The notes below the pieces were generated by a model. That model had not been told where the DNA came from, searched no databases, and worked only from the letters and a program-made list of their open reading frames with translations. Positions 1 to 6,374 of a DNA stretch of 11,968 bases are shown here, one piece after another. The position numbers were made by a program, and so were the translations under genes. The DNA comes from an uncultured Eubacteriales bacterium (GTDB lineage: Bacteria > Bacillota_A > Clostridia > Christensenellales > Aristaeellaceae): the NCBI GenBank assembly GCA_900313545.1, contig OMRS01000141.1:1-11968 (forward strand), written 5' to 3'. Position 1 is the stretch's first letter. Every line of letters begins with the position of its first letter.

Positions 1-1
1 C

Positions 2-1402
2 TGCGACAAGGGCATGCCGGGCAACCTGATGGGACAGGCCCGCCTGAACCTGCCTTCCGTCGTGGTGACGGGCGGAACCATGGCCGCCGGTCCGGAGCTG
101 CTGACCCTGGAGCAGCTGGGCATGTACAGTGCCCAGTACGAGCGGGGAGAGATTACAAAGGAACGTTTTGAGTGGGCCAAGCGCAACGCGTGCCCCTCCT
201 GCGGAGCATGCAGCTTCATCGGAACCGCGTCCACAATGCAGATCACGGCTGAAGCCCTCGGACTGGCGCTTCCGGGCAGTGCACTGCTGCCGGCGGACAG
301 CCCGGATCTGCTGGAATATGCCCATCGTGCGGGTGAACAGGCGGTACGTCTGGCCACGATGCCCGGGATGCGCCCGCGGGACATCGTGACGATGGAGAGC
401 TTTGAAAACGCCATTCTGGTCCATGCGGCGATTTCCGGTTCCACCAATGCCCTGCTGCATATTCCGGCCATTGCTCACGAGTACGGCATTGAGATCACCG
501 GGGAAACGTTTGACCGGCTGCACCGGGGTGCCCGTTTCCTGGTCAATCTGCGGCCCTCCGGATGCTGGCCGGCGGAGTTTTTCTACTATGCGGGCGGTGT
601 CCCGGCCATCATGGAGGAGATCCGGGAACACCTGCATCTGGACGTCATGACGGTGACCGGGCATACCCTGGGGGAAAACCTGGACGCTCTCAGAAAGGAC
701 GGCTTCTATGAGCGCTGTGCCCGGCGGCTCGAGGAGTCGAACCGCAAACGCGGCCTGAACCTTACCCGGGAGGACATCCTCCGTCCCTATGAGCATGCGC
801 TGGGCACAAACGGGTCCATCGCGGTGCTCTACGGGAACCTTGCACCGGAGGGGGCGGTGATCAAGCACACCGTCTGCCCGAAGGAGATGTATGAAGCCGT
901 GCTCAATGCGAGGCCTTTTGACAGCGAGGAGGAGTGCATTGACGCGGTCCTGCATCATCGGGTACAGCCGGGAGATGCGGTGTTTATCCGCTATGAAGGA
1001 CCGAAGGGAAGCGGAATGCCGGAGATGTTCTACACATCGGAGGCGATCTCCTCGGACCGCGAACTGGGCAGGAGCATCGCGCTGATTACCGACGGCCGCT
1101 TCTCGGGCGCGTCCACAGGCCCCGTGATCGGTCACTGCAGCCCGGAGGCACAGGCCGGCGGCCCGATTGCGCTTGTGGAGGAGGGTGACCTGATTTACCT
1201 GAACGTGCACGAGCGCCGACTGGAAATTGTCGGGATCCGGGGTGAGAGAAAGACCCCGGAGGAGGTTGAGGCCGCGCTGGAGTTGCGCAGGGCAAACTGG
1301 CATGCAAAACCCCCCAGATACCGGAAGGGAATTCTGGGACTGTATACCCGTATGGCGGCATCTCCAATGAAAGGCGCCTATCTGGATCTGGAGAACCTGT
1401 GA
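2..1402 (+). CDS. IlvD/Edd-family Fe-S dehydratase, sugar-acid-dehydratase-like (5' end outside window)
   Basis: The frame is open from the first complete codon (base 2), so the N-terminus lies upstream; about 466 residues are present. The family removes water from dihydroxy acids or aldonates with an Fe-S cluster and Mg2+ in the cytosol. Visible family marks: CDKGMPG at the window edge (cluster Cys), CPSCGAC at about bases 191-211 (second cluster Cys region), GSTNALLHIPAIAH near 435-475, DVMTVTG near 640, GNLAPEGAVIKH near 835, and DGRFSGAST near 1091, whose Ser (codon 1103-1105) matches the proposed catalytic base. CDKG rather than CDKTTPG or CDKITPG, and the HAAxxGSTN/LLHIPAIAH block, recall E. 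coli YjhG/YagF (D-xylonate dehydratases) from memory. It could instead be a divergent dihydroxy-acid dehydratase; substrate is not decidable here. Family assignment is firm, substrate is inference. The gene ends just before two hairpins, so it is the last gene of its transcript. Confidence 0.9.
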   Translation, partial: CDKGMPGNLMGQARLNLPSVVVTGGTMAAGPELLTLEQLGMYSAQYERGEITKERFEWAKRNACPSCGACSFIGTASTMQITAEALGLALPGSALLPADSPDLLEYAHRAGEQAVRLATMPGMRPRDIVTMESFENAILVHAAISGSTNALLHIPAIAHEYGIEITGETFDRLHRGARFLVNLRPSGCWPAEFFYYAGGVPAIMEEIREHLHLDVMTVTGHTLGENLDALRKDGFYERCARRLEESNRKRGLNLTREDILRPYEHALGTNGSIAVLYGNLAPEGAVIKHTVCPKEMYEAVLNARPFDSEEECIDAVLHHRVQPGDAVFIRYEGPKGSGMPEMFYTSEAISSDRELGRSIALITDGRFSGASTGPVIGHCSPEAQAGGPIALVEEGDLIYLNVHERRLEIVGIRGERKTPEEVEAALELRRANWHAKPPRYRKGILGLYTRMAASPMKGAYLDLENL

Positions 1403-1409
1403 GACAGCG

Positions 1410-1431
1410 CCCCGCCGCCTTCCCGGCGGGG
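1410..1431 (+). other. GC-rich hairpin after the dehydratase
   Basis: CCCCGCCG pairs with CGGCGGGG around a six-base loop, starting 8 bases after the dehydratase stop codon. No T-run follows, so it is not a standard terminator by itself. It may protect the 3' end of the message or act together with the larger hairpin that follows. Confidence 0.45.
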
Positions 1432-1441
1432 GATGAAATGC

Positions 1442-1489
1442 AAAAAACCCTCCGCCTTCCGGAAGCTTTCCGGAGGGCGGAGGGGTTTG
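1442..1489. terminator. Two-way intrinsic terminator between converging genes
   Basis: A nearly perfect inverted repeat (AAACCCTCCGCC...GGGCGGAGGGGTTT, inner arms TTCCGGAA/TTCCGG) forms a stem of about 20 base pairs with a small bulge. Read on the minus strand it is followed by six Ts (bases 1447-1442), a good terminator for the secreted-protein gene. On the plus strand the tail is only TTT, so termination of the dehydratase would be weaker. It sits between two converging genes, as expected for a shared terminator. Confidence 0.75.
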
Positions 1490-1559
1490 CATATCAGGGG
1501 AGGTCGGCAGATGAGCCACCTGAAGGCGGCGCATCCTCTGCGGTTTGCGGTGCCGGATG

Positions 1560-2903
1560 TCAGACTGCAGATGATTTGAGTCTGGAAGATGTGGCTGGAA
1601 AAGGAACGCCCAAGGCGTGCATGGCCTCTTCCCAGGAAAGCTCAAAGCCGAAACGGTGCTCCTTTTCCCAGGGAAATGCACAGAGAGATTCAGCTTTGCT
1701 GCTCTGCCACCCGGACAGGAGGGCCTTGTAAGTCTCCAGACTGATTTCCTGTCCGTTTCGGGAACAGGGATCCGTCTTCCCCTGCAGTCCGTCATCCTCG
1801 CGCAGAAGATGGTCGGTGACAACAAGCCCTTCCCTGCCGGGGACCAGACAGACCACCCCCCAACCCAGATCGGTTTCATATTCGATCAGAATGCTGCCGT
1901 TGCGCAGACGGGAGATCTCCAGAGGGGTCGAATCGTTGTCTCCAGTCCGGGTGGCACCGGTCAGGGAAAAGAGGCGGCGCGGGATACCGGTATCCGCGGA
2001 CCAGATCGATAGATTGGAGGACCAGAGGTCCTCGTTCATTTCCAGAAACAGCAGTTCCCGATTCCCGTCCCCGTTCAGATCTGCCAGCCCTACCGGACAG
2101 ACAGGACAGGAGATCAGATCAGTTCCTTCCCAGGTTTGCAGACGCAGTTTCTGAAAGGCATGGATGGCTGACTCGTGCTCCTGCAAAACCTGTGCCAATG
2201 CTGCTTCTGCGGAGCCGGAGTGGGAAGTGCGCTCCGGGGAGTTCTGCGGGAGGAGTTCCTTTCCGGCAGTTCCGGCCCACAGGGGAGAATTGTCAAAGGC
2301 TCTGATAAAACAGAACGGAACGGGGCTTTGAGGATCCGCTTTTGTCAGGCTGGCGATGTTTTGCAGGTCGGTTTTGAGGATGCCGGGATCGTCTTCCTTT
2401 GCGCCGGGGATCTGAAAGAGCATGACCTCCTGCAGGACAAACTCATCCTCCATGGATGCCCACTGAACCGCGCCCGGAACCAGGGCAAAGACCCAGTCGC
2501 TCAGCCTGATCACGCCGGTAAAACTTCCCTCACCGGAGGTGTCGCTGTACTCCGGAGGTCTCCCGCTGCGGTAATCCACATGGAAGCTTCCGTTTTCCCG
2601 GATGGAAAAACTGCCGGAGACATCCTCTGAAGGGGAAAAGCTGACAAGCTTCATCTCTGCGGCATAACGGCGGAAGAAGGCTCTTTGCTCTTCATCTGAG
2701 AGGGGCTGAGGATCCTTCAGGTACAGTGTGTCCCAGAGAAATTCGAGACCGCTGCCGGCCCAGTAATCATCCTGGCTGGTGTCTTCTCCGGGGTCAATGT
2801 CCTGCTCCGGATGGACCGGGGGAATTCCTGCTTCTCCGGATGCGTAAAGCACGGGGAGGAGCGACAGGGACAAAGTCATCAGAAAGCAGAAGATGCGTTT
2901 CAT
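1560..2903 (-). CDS. Secreted protein of unknown function with an FG-GAP/EF-hand-like loop
   Basis: 447 residues. Residues 1-25 are a signal peptide: MKR, then a hydrophobic stretch (IFCFLMTLSLSLLPVLY) and a small-residue region ASGEA; there is no lipobox Cys, so secretion by Sec with cleavage near residue 21-25 is expected. The body is acidic and soluble with no membrane segment. Residues 275-283, DLNGDGNRE, match the calcium-binding loop of FG-GAP/VCBS-type repeats, preceded by VGLA; only one clear copy is seen. Four Cys occur in the mature part (about 198, 266, 269, 352) plus others near the C-terminus. The start is set by GGAGG at 2912-2916, 8 bases upstream; an in-frame ATG ten codons earlier has no such site and would spoil the signal peptide. 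The gene stands alone between a terminator and the tRNA pair. Function is unknown; an envelope or extracellular binding role is only inference. Confidence 0.8.
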   Translation of the reverse strand: MKRIFCFLMTLSLSLLPVLYASGEAGIPPVHPEQDIDPGEDTSQDDYWAGSGLEFLWDTLYLKDPQPLSDEEQRAFFRRYAAEMKLVSFSPSEDVSGSFSIRENGSFHVDYRSGRPPEYSDTSGEGSFTGVIRLSDWVFALVPGAVQWASMEDEFVLQEVMLFQIPGAKEDDPGILKTDLQNIASLTKADPQSPVPFCFIRAFDNSPLWAGTAGKELLPQNSPERTSHSGSAEAALAQVLQEHESAIHAFQKLRLQTWEGTDLISCPVCPVGLADLNGDGNRELLFLEMNEDLWSSNLSIWSADTGIPRRLFSLTGATRTGDNDSTPLEISRLRNGSILIEYETDLGWGVVCLVPGREGLVVTDHLLREDDGLQGKTDPCSRNGQEISLETYKALLSGWQSSKAESLCAFPWEKEHRFGFELSWEEAMHALGVPFPATSSRLKSSAV

Positions 2904-2911
2904 GGTCTGAT

Positions 2912-2916
2912 CCTCC
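2912..2916 (-). promoter_or_regulatory. Ribosome binding site fixing the start of the secreted protein
   Basis: GGAGG on the minus strand, 8 bases before the ATG whose codon ends at 2903. It decides between two in-frame ATGs in favour of the one that begins a proper signal peptide. Confidence 0.75.
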
Positions 2917-3157
2917 ATAATTGGCTGTTTCACGACAAGAAGGGAAGTGCTGCGGAAAATGGCCGGGAAGACGAAGCGCCTCTGACGGAGGCGTACCGAC
3001 TCCTGAATTCGTCCTGTGAAATGGCGGCTTCTTTTGCGGGAGGAGAGGTCACCTCTTCCGGAAAATGCGGGCCTGTCGGGAAGGAGCAGAGGACTGAATT
3101 CAGCTCATGGACATCATAGAATATGAAAGCGTTCTGCGCAACCGCAGTGACATCGGG

Positions 3158-3187
3158 ATTATTGTACCATGCGCCATAACTTGTCAA
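3158..3187 (-). promoter_or_regulatory. Possible sigma-A promoter for the secreted-protein gene
   Basis: A perfect TTGACA (3187-3182, minus strand) is followed either after 15 bases by TACAAT (3166-3161) or after 18 bases by AATAAT (3163-3158). Both spacings are off the 17-base optimum, so strength is uncertain. Transcription would start near 3150 and give a long leader to the gene at 2903. Confidence 0.5.
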
Positions 3188-3337
3188 AACACCTTCAAGG
3201 GCACGGCAGTGGACATGGGGATACCAATCTGAGGATATGGCAAAGGTATGAAGGATGGGATCAAGTCCTTTTTGACAGTCAGTTTCTTTCCTGCCGGTAC
3301 ACCGACACCGGTCGTTGATCACATCATAAAAAAGGAA

Positions 3338-3368
3338 ACAAAAAAAGATCCACATCACTGTGGATCTT
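3338..3368 (-). terminator. Intrinsic terminator of the tRNA pair
   Basis: On the minus strand, AGATCCACA and TGTGGATCT form a perfect 9-base-pair stem with a four-base GTGA loop, followed by a run of seven Ts. It begins a few bases after the CCA end of tRNA-Met, so it ends the tRNA transcript. Confidence 0.92.
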
Positions 3369-3371
3369 GAA

Positions 3372-3448
3372 TGGTAGCGGGAGGGGGATTCGAACCCTCG
3401 ACACTTCGGGTATGAACCGAATGCTCTAGCCAACTGAGCTATCCCGCC
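3372..3448 (-). tRNA. tRNA-Met (CAT), elongator
   Basis: 77 bases on the minus strand, with encoded CCA. The acceptor arms GGCGGGA and TCCCGCT pair with a G1-T72 wobble. The D arm is GCTCAGTTGGCTAGAGC, the anticodon stem-loop TTCGG-TTCATAC-CCGAA gives anticodon CAT, and the T loop is GGTTCGAATCC. It resembles the Bacillus elongator Met tRNA as remembered, including the G1-T72 end and the D arm, and is unlike the CAT-bearing tRNA-Ile2. It lies second in a two-tRNA unit, 3 bases after tRNA-fMet. Confidence 0.93.
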
Positions 3449-3451
3449 AGA

Positions 3452-3528
<77 letters not shown>

Positions 3529-3558
3529 ATGTATTGCGTTCTTCCGGACGACTTGGAC

Positions 3559-3587
3559 AGTATATATCACACATCATGACCTGTCAA
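3559..3587 (-). promoter_or_regulatory. Sigma-A promoter of the tRNA pair
   Basis: On the minus strand a perfect TTGACA (3587-3582) is followed by a 17-base spacer and TATACT (3564-3559). Transcription should start near 3552. The TGA inside TTGACA is the stop codon of the phosphatase gene (3586-3584), so promoter and gene end share bases. No terminator lies between them, so phosphatase transcripts probably also run into the tRNAs. Confidence 0.88.
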
Positions 3588-4483
3588 GAGAATTTGAAAA
3601 TTTTCTTTTTCAGATAGCCGTCCATATTTCCTCTGGCGCTCAGACGGATTTCCGGAATGGAGAAAACCCGCATGGATGCTTCAAGAATGGCGATCCCGCT
3701 GGGAATGATGTCTGCCCGATGGGGCATGAGTCCCGGAACATGTCGGCGCATTTCCATGGTCATCGCGGACAGATCCCTTCCGGTACGGGCAACCTCCTCC
3801 TGAGAAATCAGCATGCCTTCACAGGTCAGGGAATCAAAAAGAGGAATCTGTTTCTTCATGGCGCCCAGCGTCGTCATTGTGCCGCCAACACCTGTCCAGC
3901 ATGTACGGGGCGGCAGGCAAAGCAGGCTGCCGGAACGGGATGAAATGATCTCCATACAGGAGTCCACCGTCTGATCATAATCCGACGAACTGAATATCGG
4001 ATGCTGTCCGTTGAGACGGACGGCGCCGATCTGTAGGCTGATGGAAGCGTCGACGGTGGTGCCGTGACCAAGCGCAAACTCTGTAGAGCCGCCGCCAATG
4101 TCGATAACTCCCTCCACGGCGCCTGTGCTGCAGCCGATATAGGCAAGGACCCCTTCATCCTCTCCGGAAACCAGTTCCACAGGGACGCCCGTGGCAGCAA
4201 GGCAGCGGTCCGTGAACTCCTGCCCGTTCTCCGCATCCCGTACGGCGCTGGTGGCAAAGATGTACAGGGGCAGATAGTTGTCGGAGCGAGCGATCTGTGC
4301 CAGCTCCCGAACGGCTTCCACGGACACGGACATGCTTTCCTCGGTGAGACGGCCGTTGACAAGCCCGGCAAACAGACGTGTCCCGCGGCGCTCTCGCAGC
4401 ACGGGAGTCAGCTGCAGGTTGTCACAGTCCGCTTCAAGCAGACGGATGGCATTGCTTCCGATACCGATACAGGAAGAGCGCAT
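3584..4483 (-). CDS. Ppx/GppA-family phosphatase (exopolyphosphatase-like)
   Basis: 299 residues, the length of the single-domain-pair Ppx/GppA proteins that lack the C-terminal HD domain. Members split inorganic polyphosphate or pppGpp in the cytosol. In order: first phosphate loop IGIGSNAIRLL (6-16), ATSAVRDAENG (77-87), SGEDEGVLAYIG (106-117, with the Glu pair that binds metal or activates water), DIGGGSTEF second phosphate loop (128-136), QIGAVRL (151-157), GVGGT (198-202) and HRADIIPSGIAIL (255-267). The first loop reads IGIGSN where the family has DIGSN: Gly7 replaces the conserved Asp. The other catalytic residues are kept, so the protein may still work, or may bind a different phosphate ligand. 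The start has AGAGGGG about 9 bases upstream. It follows divIC by 38 bases on the same strand, an arrangement I recall from clostridia. Confidence 0.88.
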   Translation of the reverse strand: MRSSCIGIGSNAIRLLEADCDNLQLTPVLRERRGTRLFAGLVNGRLTEESMSVSVEAVRELAQIARSDNYLPLYIFATSAVRDAENGQEFTDRCLAATGVPVELVSGEDEGVLAYIGCSTGAVEGVIDIGGGSTEFALGHGTTVDASISLQIGAVRLNGQHPIFSSSDYDQTVDSCMEIISSRSGSLLCLPPRTCWTGVGGTMTTLGAMKKQIPLFDSLTCEGMLISQEEVARTGRDLSAMTMEMRRHVPGLMPHRADIIPSGIAILEASMRVFSIPEIRLSARGNMDGYLKKKIFKFS

Positions 4484-4521
4484 AGGAAACCCCTCTTTTC
4501 ATGGTCAGAGTCTGCAGGAAA

Positions 4522-4923
4522 TCAGGAAAGGCTGTCCTGATCCTGCGGTTCAGAAACGTTCTCGTCGGATGGCGCGTTCAGCTGTTCTCCGAAAATCTGG
4601 ATGTTCGGATCCGGCAGCAGGTCTTTCAGGTTGGACACCTCATAGATGATTTCACCATAGCGGCAGTAACCGAACTTGCTTCGCGCGACGCGCTCGATGA
4701 AGGTGTCGCTGTTGATCTCCTCCAGCTGGGTGTGAAGCCAGTTGTTCTCGGTCTGGGCACGGTAGTAGGCCTCAGCTGCCTGAAGCAGGTCTTTTTGCAG
4801 ATGTTCTTCGTTCATGGTCCGAAGCTGAAGCTGAAGTGAAAGAAATACGCAAAGACACCCCAGCGCAAAGGCAAAATACCAGAAAATCCGTTTTCTTTTC
4901 CGACGATTCGTCTGCCGGCTCAT
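4522..4923 (-). CDS. divIC: DivIC/FtsB-family septum formation initiator
   Basis: 133 residues, usual for DivIC. A very basic cytoplasmic tail (SRQTNRRKRKR) is followed by one membrane segment (about 13-33), then a coiled coil (about 36-72, QKDLLQAAEAYYRAQTENNWLHTQ) and the DivIC signature ending FIERVARSKFGYCRYGEIIY (about 75-94). The C-terminal tail is acidic and probably disordered. The protein joins FtsL and the FtsQ/DivIB homologue in the division complex outside the membrane. The start is chosen at 4923 because AAGGGGGGG lies 6 bases upstream and the basic-then-membrane layout begins there; an upstream ATG 26 codons earlier adds an unlikely Cys-rich stretch. The Ppx-like gene follows 38 bases downstream. 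I found no convincing promoter upstream. FtsL-like proteins share the fold but the ARSKFGYxxxGE box favours DivIC. Confidence 0.87.
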   Translation of the reverse strand: MSRQTNRRKRKRIFWYFAFALGCLCVFLSLQLQLRTMNEEHLQKDLLQAAEAYYRAQTENNWLHTQLEEINSDTFIERVARSKFGYCRYGEIIYEVSNLKDLLPDPNIQIFGEQLNAPSDENVSEPQDQDSLS

Positions 4924-5002
4924 GTCAGTCCCCCCCTTATTGGATAAACCCCCAGTTTCCCCATTTCTACACAAGTTCGGGGAATCCTGCATGCAAAACA
5001 TG

Positions 5003-5016
5003 TTTTTTTAAAAAAA
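5003..5016. other. T7A7 tract between divergent genes
   Basis: Seven Ts followed by seven As inside the 179-base region between divIC and the cyclo-ligase gene. Such tracts bend DNA and can act as UP elements for RNA polymerase, but no good promoter was found beside it. Confidence 0.4.
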
Positions 5017-5077
5017 GTGTCCGTGGATCCGTCTCTTGTGGAGAAGCTGCCCGGGGTGCACCAGGGGAAGCATCCGG

Positions 5078-5086
5078 TGGTATACT
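5078..5086 (+). promoter_or_regulatory. Possible extended -10 promoter for the cyclo-ligase gene
   Basis: TGGTATACT fits the extended -10 form (TGn then TATAAT-like). No -35 box is visible at the right distance. Transcription would start near 5093, leaving a leader of only about 10-13 bases that just holds the ribosome binding site. Confidence 0.35.
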
Positions 5087-5102
5087 TGAAGGGGAGGGAT
5101 GG

Positions 5103-5681
5103 ATGATGGAAGAGAGAATCAGAAAGGAAAAGGAGCTGCTGCGCCTGCAGATCGGGCGCAGGGAGGCGGAGCTATCTCAGGAGGAGATTTGCAGCAGCGA
5201 CCGGGATATCGTGAAGAATCTCCTGTCATTGCCGGAATTCACGCGGGCCCGGACACTCATGCTGTATATGCCGTTCCGGCGGGAGGTGGACATCCGGCAG
5301 GCCGCGCGCCGGGCACTTGAACAGGGGAAGGCGGTCGGATTTCCCGTGATTCTTCCCGGAAGGCAGATGTGCTGCAGAAGGTGGACCGGGGGCCCCATGC
5401 AGCAGGGGGTCTATCGGATACCGGTGCCGGGAGAGGATGAGGAGGAGATGGCGCCGGACAGGCTGGAATTCATCCTGGTTCCCGCGGTGTGCTACGATGC
5501 GCGGGGCGGTCGCCTGGGACGGGGAGCCGGCTACTATGATCGATTTCTCAAAAGGACGGGGGCGGTCCGGGCGGGAGTGTGCAGGGAAGCGCTGATGGCA
5601 CAAAGGGTCCCCGAAGAGGAGCATGACTGCAGGGTGGATATCGTCATCACCGAACGGAGGATTCTCCGCCTCTCAAACTGA
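5103..5681 (+). CDS. 5-formyltetrahydrofolate cyclo-ligase
   Basis: 192 residues, usual for the family. It converts 5-formyl-THF to 5,10-methenyl-THF with ATP in the cytosol, returning an inactive folate store to one-carbon metabolism. The N-terminal helix RIRKEKELLRLQI carries the Lys/Arg residues used for phosphate binding, LMLYMPFRREVDI (52-64) matches the Y-x-P-x-x-x-E-V-D block, LVPAVCYDARGGRLGRGAGYYDRFL (125-149) is the signature for ATP and substrate binding, and EHDCRVDIVITE (173-184) closes the fold. The signature has GRGAGYYD where GxGGGYYD is usual, a mild change. Two ATGs in tandem (5103 and 5106) both fit GGAGGG at 5093-5098; the first is given here. It diverges from divIC and ends just before a terminator shared with the opposing operon. 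Confidence 0.93.
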   Translation: MMEERIRKEKELLRLQIGRREAELSQEEICSSDRDIVKNLLSLPEFTRARTLMLYMPFRREVDIRQAARRALEQGKAVGFPVILPGRQMCCRRWTGGPMQQGVYRIPVPGEDEEEMAPDRLEFILVPAVCYDARGGRLGRGAGYYDRFLKRTGAVRAGVCREALMAQRVPEEEHDCRVDIVITERRILRLSN

Positions 5682-5686
5682 AAACG

Positions 5687-5729
5687 AAAAAAGCACCGCC
5701 AATGTCCGGAGGACAGGCGGCGCTTTTTT
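5687..5729. terminator. Two-way intrinsic terminator shared by converging genes
   Basis: GCACCGCC (5693-5700) pairs with GGCGGCGC (5716-5723) with one mismatch, and an inner TGTCC/GGACA hairpin extends the stem. Six Ts follow on the plus strand (5724-5729) and six Ts on the minus strand (5692-5687), so it should stop transcripts from both the cyclo-ligase gene and the three-gene minus-strand operon. The last base of the T-run is part of the hydrolase stop codon. Confidence 0.9.
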
Positions 5730-6355
5730 CAGCGTGCGGCATGCAGGGGGGACAGGCAGATGCATCCGGCGTGGAGCCTTTGGGGCAGGGTCAGGGAAGA
5801 ACTGTCCATGCACGTGAAGGAGGGCAACCGGGAGAGGAAATCCTCTGCAGTGGAGATTTCCTCATAGCCGATGTTCCCCGTGCGGAAATGCATGGGGATG
5901 ACCAGGGCAGGCTCCAGACGACGGACCAGCCGGACAGCCTGTGCGCCGTCGATGGTATAGTATCCGCCCACGGGAATCAGCAGAACGTCGCAACGGTGCA
6001 GCGCCGTGATCACATCGGAACCGGGCATGCATCCAAGGTCTCCCAGATGCACGATGGAAAGCCCCTCGCAGCGGATTTCAAAGATCGTGTTGGCACCCCT
6101 CAGACGCCCCTGCCGCTCATCGTGCCAGGAGGCATAAGAGGAGACCTTGAAGGGTGAAGGACCTTCTGCGGGCAGGGAGCCGATCGCATCCCGCGCGCTG
6201 TGGTCCGCATGGCCGTGGGTGCACAGCACCTCATGGGCGGATTCCGTGAGCGGCGTGAGCCCGGGGACAGACCCGGGCTGATAGGGATCGATAATGAGCA
6301 CATGATCTCCGGAAGTGAGTCGGAAACAGGAATGTCCAAGCCAGGTCAGTTCCAT
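5729..6355 (-). CDS. UlaG-like MBL-fold metal-dependent hydrolase
   Basis: 208 residues of the metallo-beta-lactamase fold, of the short UlaG/UPF0173-like type (Beta-lactamase_3). Likely metal ligands are all present: the HxHxDH motif as THGHADH (46-52), His78 in SWHDERQGRLRG, Asp106 in VHLGDLG and His156 in IPMHF. The block LLIPVGGYYTIDGAQA (125-140) is typical of the branch. Members cut lactones or phosphoester-like bonds or have unknown substrates; no specific one can be named. The start has AAGGAGG 5 bases upstream. It is the third gene of an operon, 19 bases after the AEC permease, with the F420-ligase-like gene first, so its substrate may be a product moved or made by those proteins (inference). 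The stop codon overlaps the terminator T-run. Confidence 0.88.
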   Translation of the reverse strand: MELTWLGHSCFRLTSGDHVLIIDPYQPGSVPGLTPLTESAHEVLCTHGHADHSARDAIGSLPAEGPSPFKVSSYASWHDERQGRLRGANTIFEIRCEGLSIVHLGDLGCMPGSDVITALHRCDVLLIPVGGYYTIDGAQAVRLVRRLEPALVIPMHFRTGNIGYEEISTAEDFLSRLPSFTCMDSSSLTLPQRLHAGCICLSPLHAAR

Positions 6356-6374
6356 GGGGCCCTCCTTCTGCTGC

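Larger units (their letters stand above)
2904..3371 (-). other. Region without a gene: leader of the secreted-protein gene and end of the tRNA unit
   Basis: No convincing coding sequence is seen on either strand. Read on the minus strand it holds, in order, the tRNA terminator (3338-3368), an unassigned stretch, a likely promoter (3158-3187), and then an untranslated leader of about 250 bases before the secreted-protein gene. The leader contains a 13-base palindrome AGAGGT-C-ACCTCT (3044-3056) and a small hairpin CGCCTC/GAGGCG near 2978-2994. I do not recognise a known riboswitch. Confidence 0.5.

Noticed and set aside
1511..1579. 22-codon plus-strand frame with a GGGGAGG site 7 bases upstream
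   Set aside because: It sits after a terminator, ends inside the tail of the opposing gene and has no recognisable peptide pattern. Chance is likely, though the ribosome site is good.
2811..3119. Plus-strand frame opposite the signal-peptide end of the secreted-protein gene
   Set aside because: No ribosome site and no family pattern; it is antisense to the gene start and its leader.
2930..3433. Minus-strand open frame of 167 codons beside the secreted-protein gene
   Set aside because: It starts inside tRNA-Met, runs through the tRNA terminator and a likely promoter, has no ribosome binding site and shows no protein family pattern.
4836..5102. Extension of the cyclo-ligase frame back into divIC
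   Set aside because: It runs antisense through the divIC start and intergenic region; family homology begins at the ATG at 5103 or 5106.
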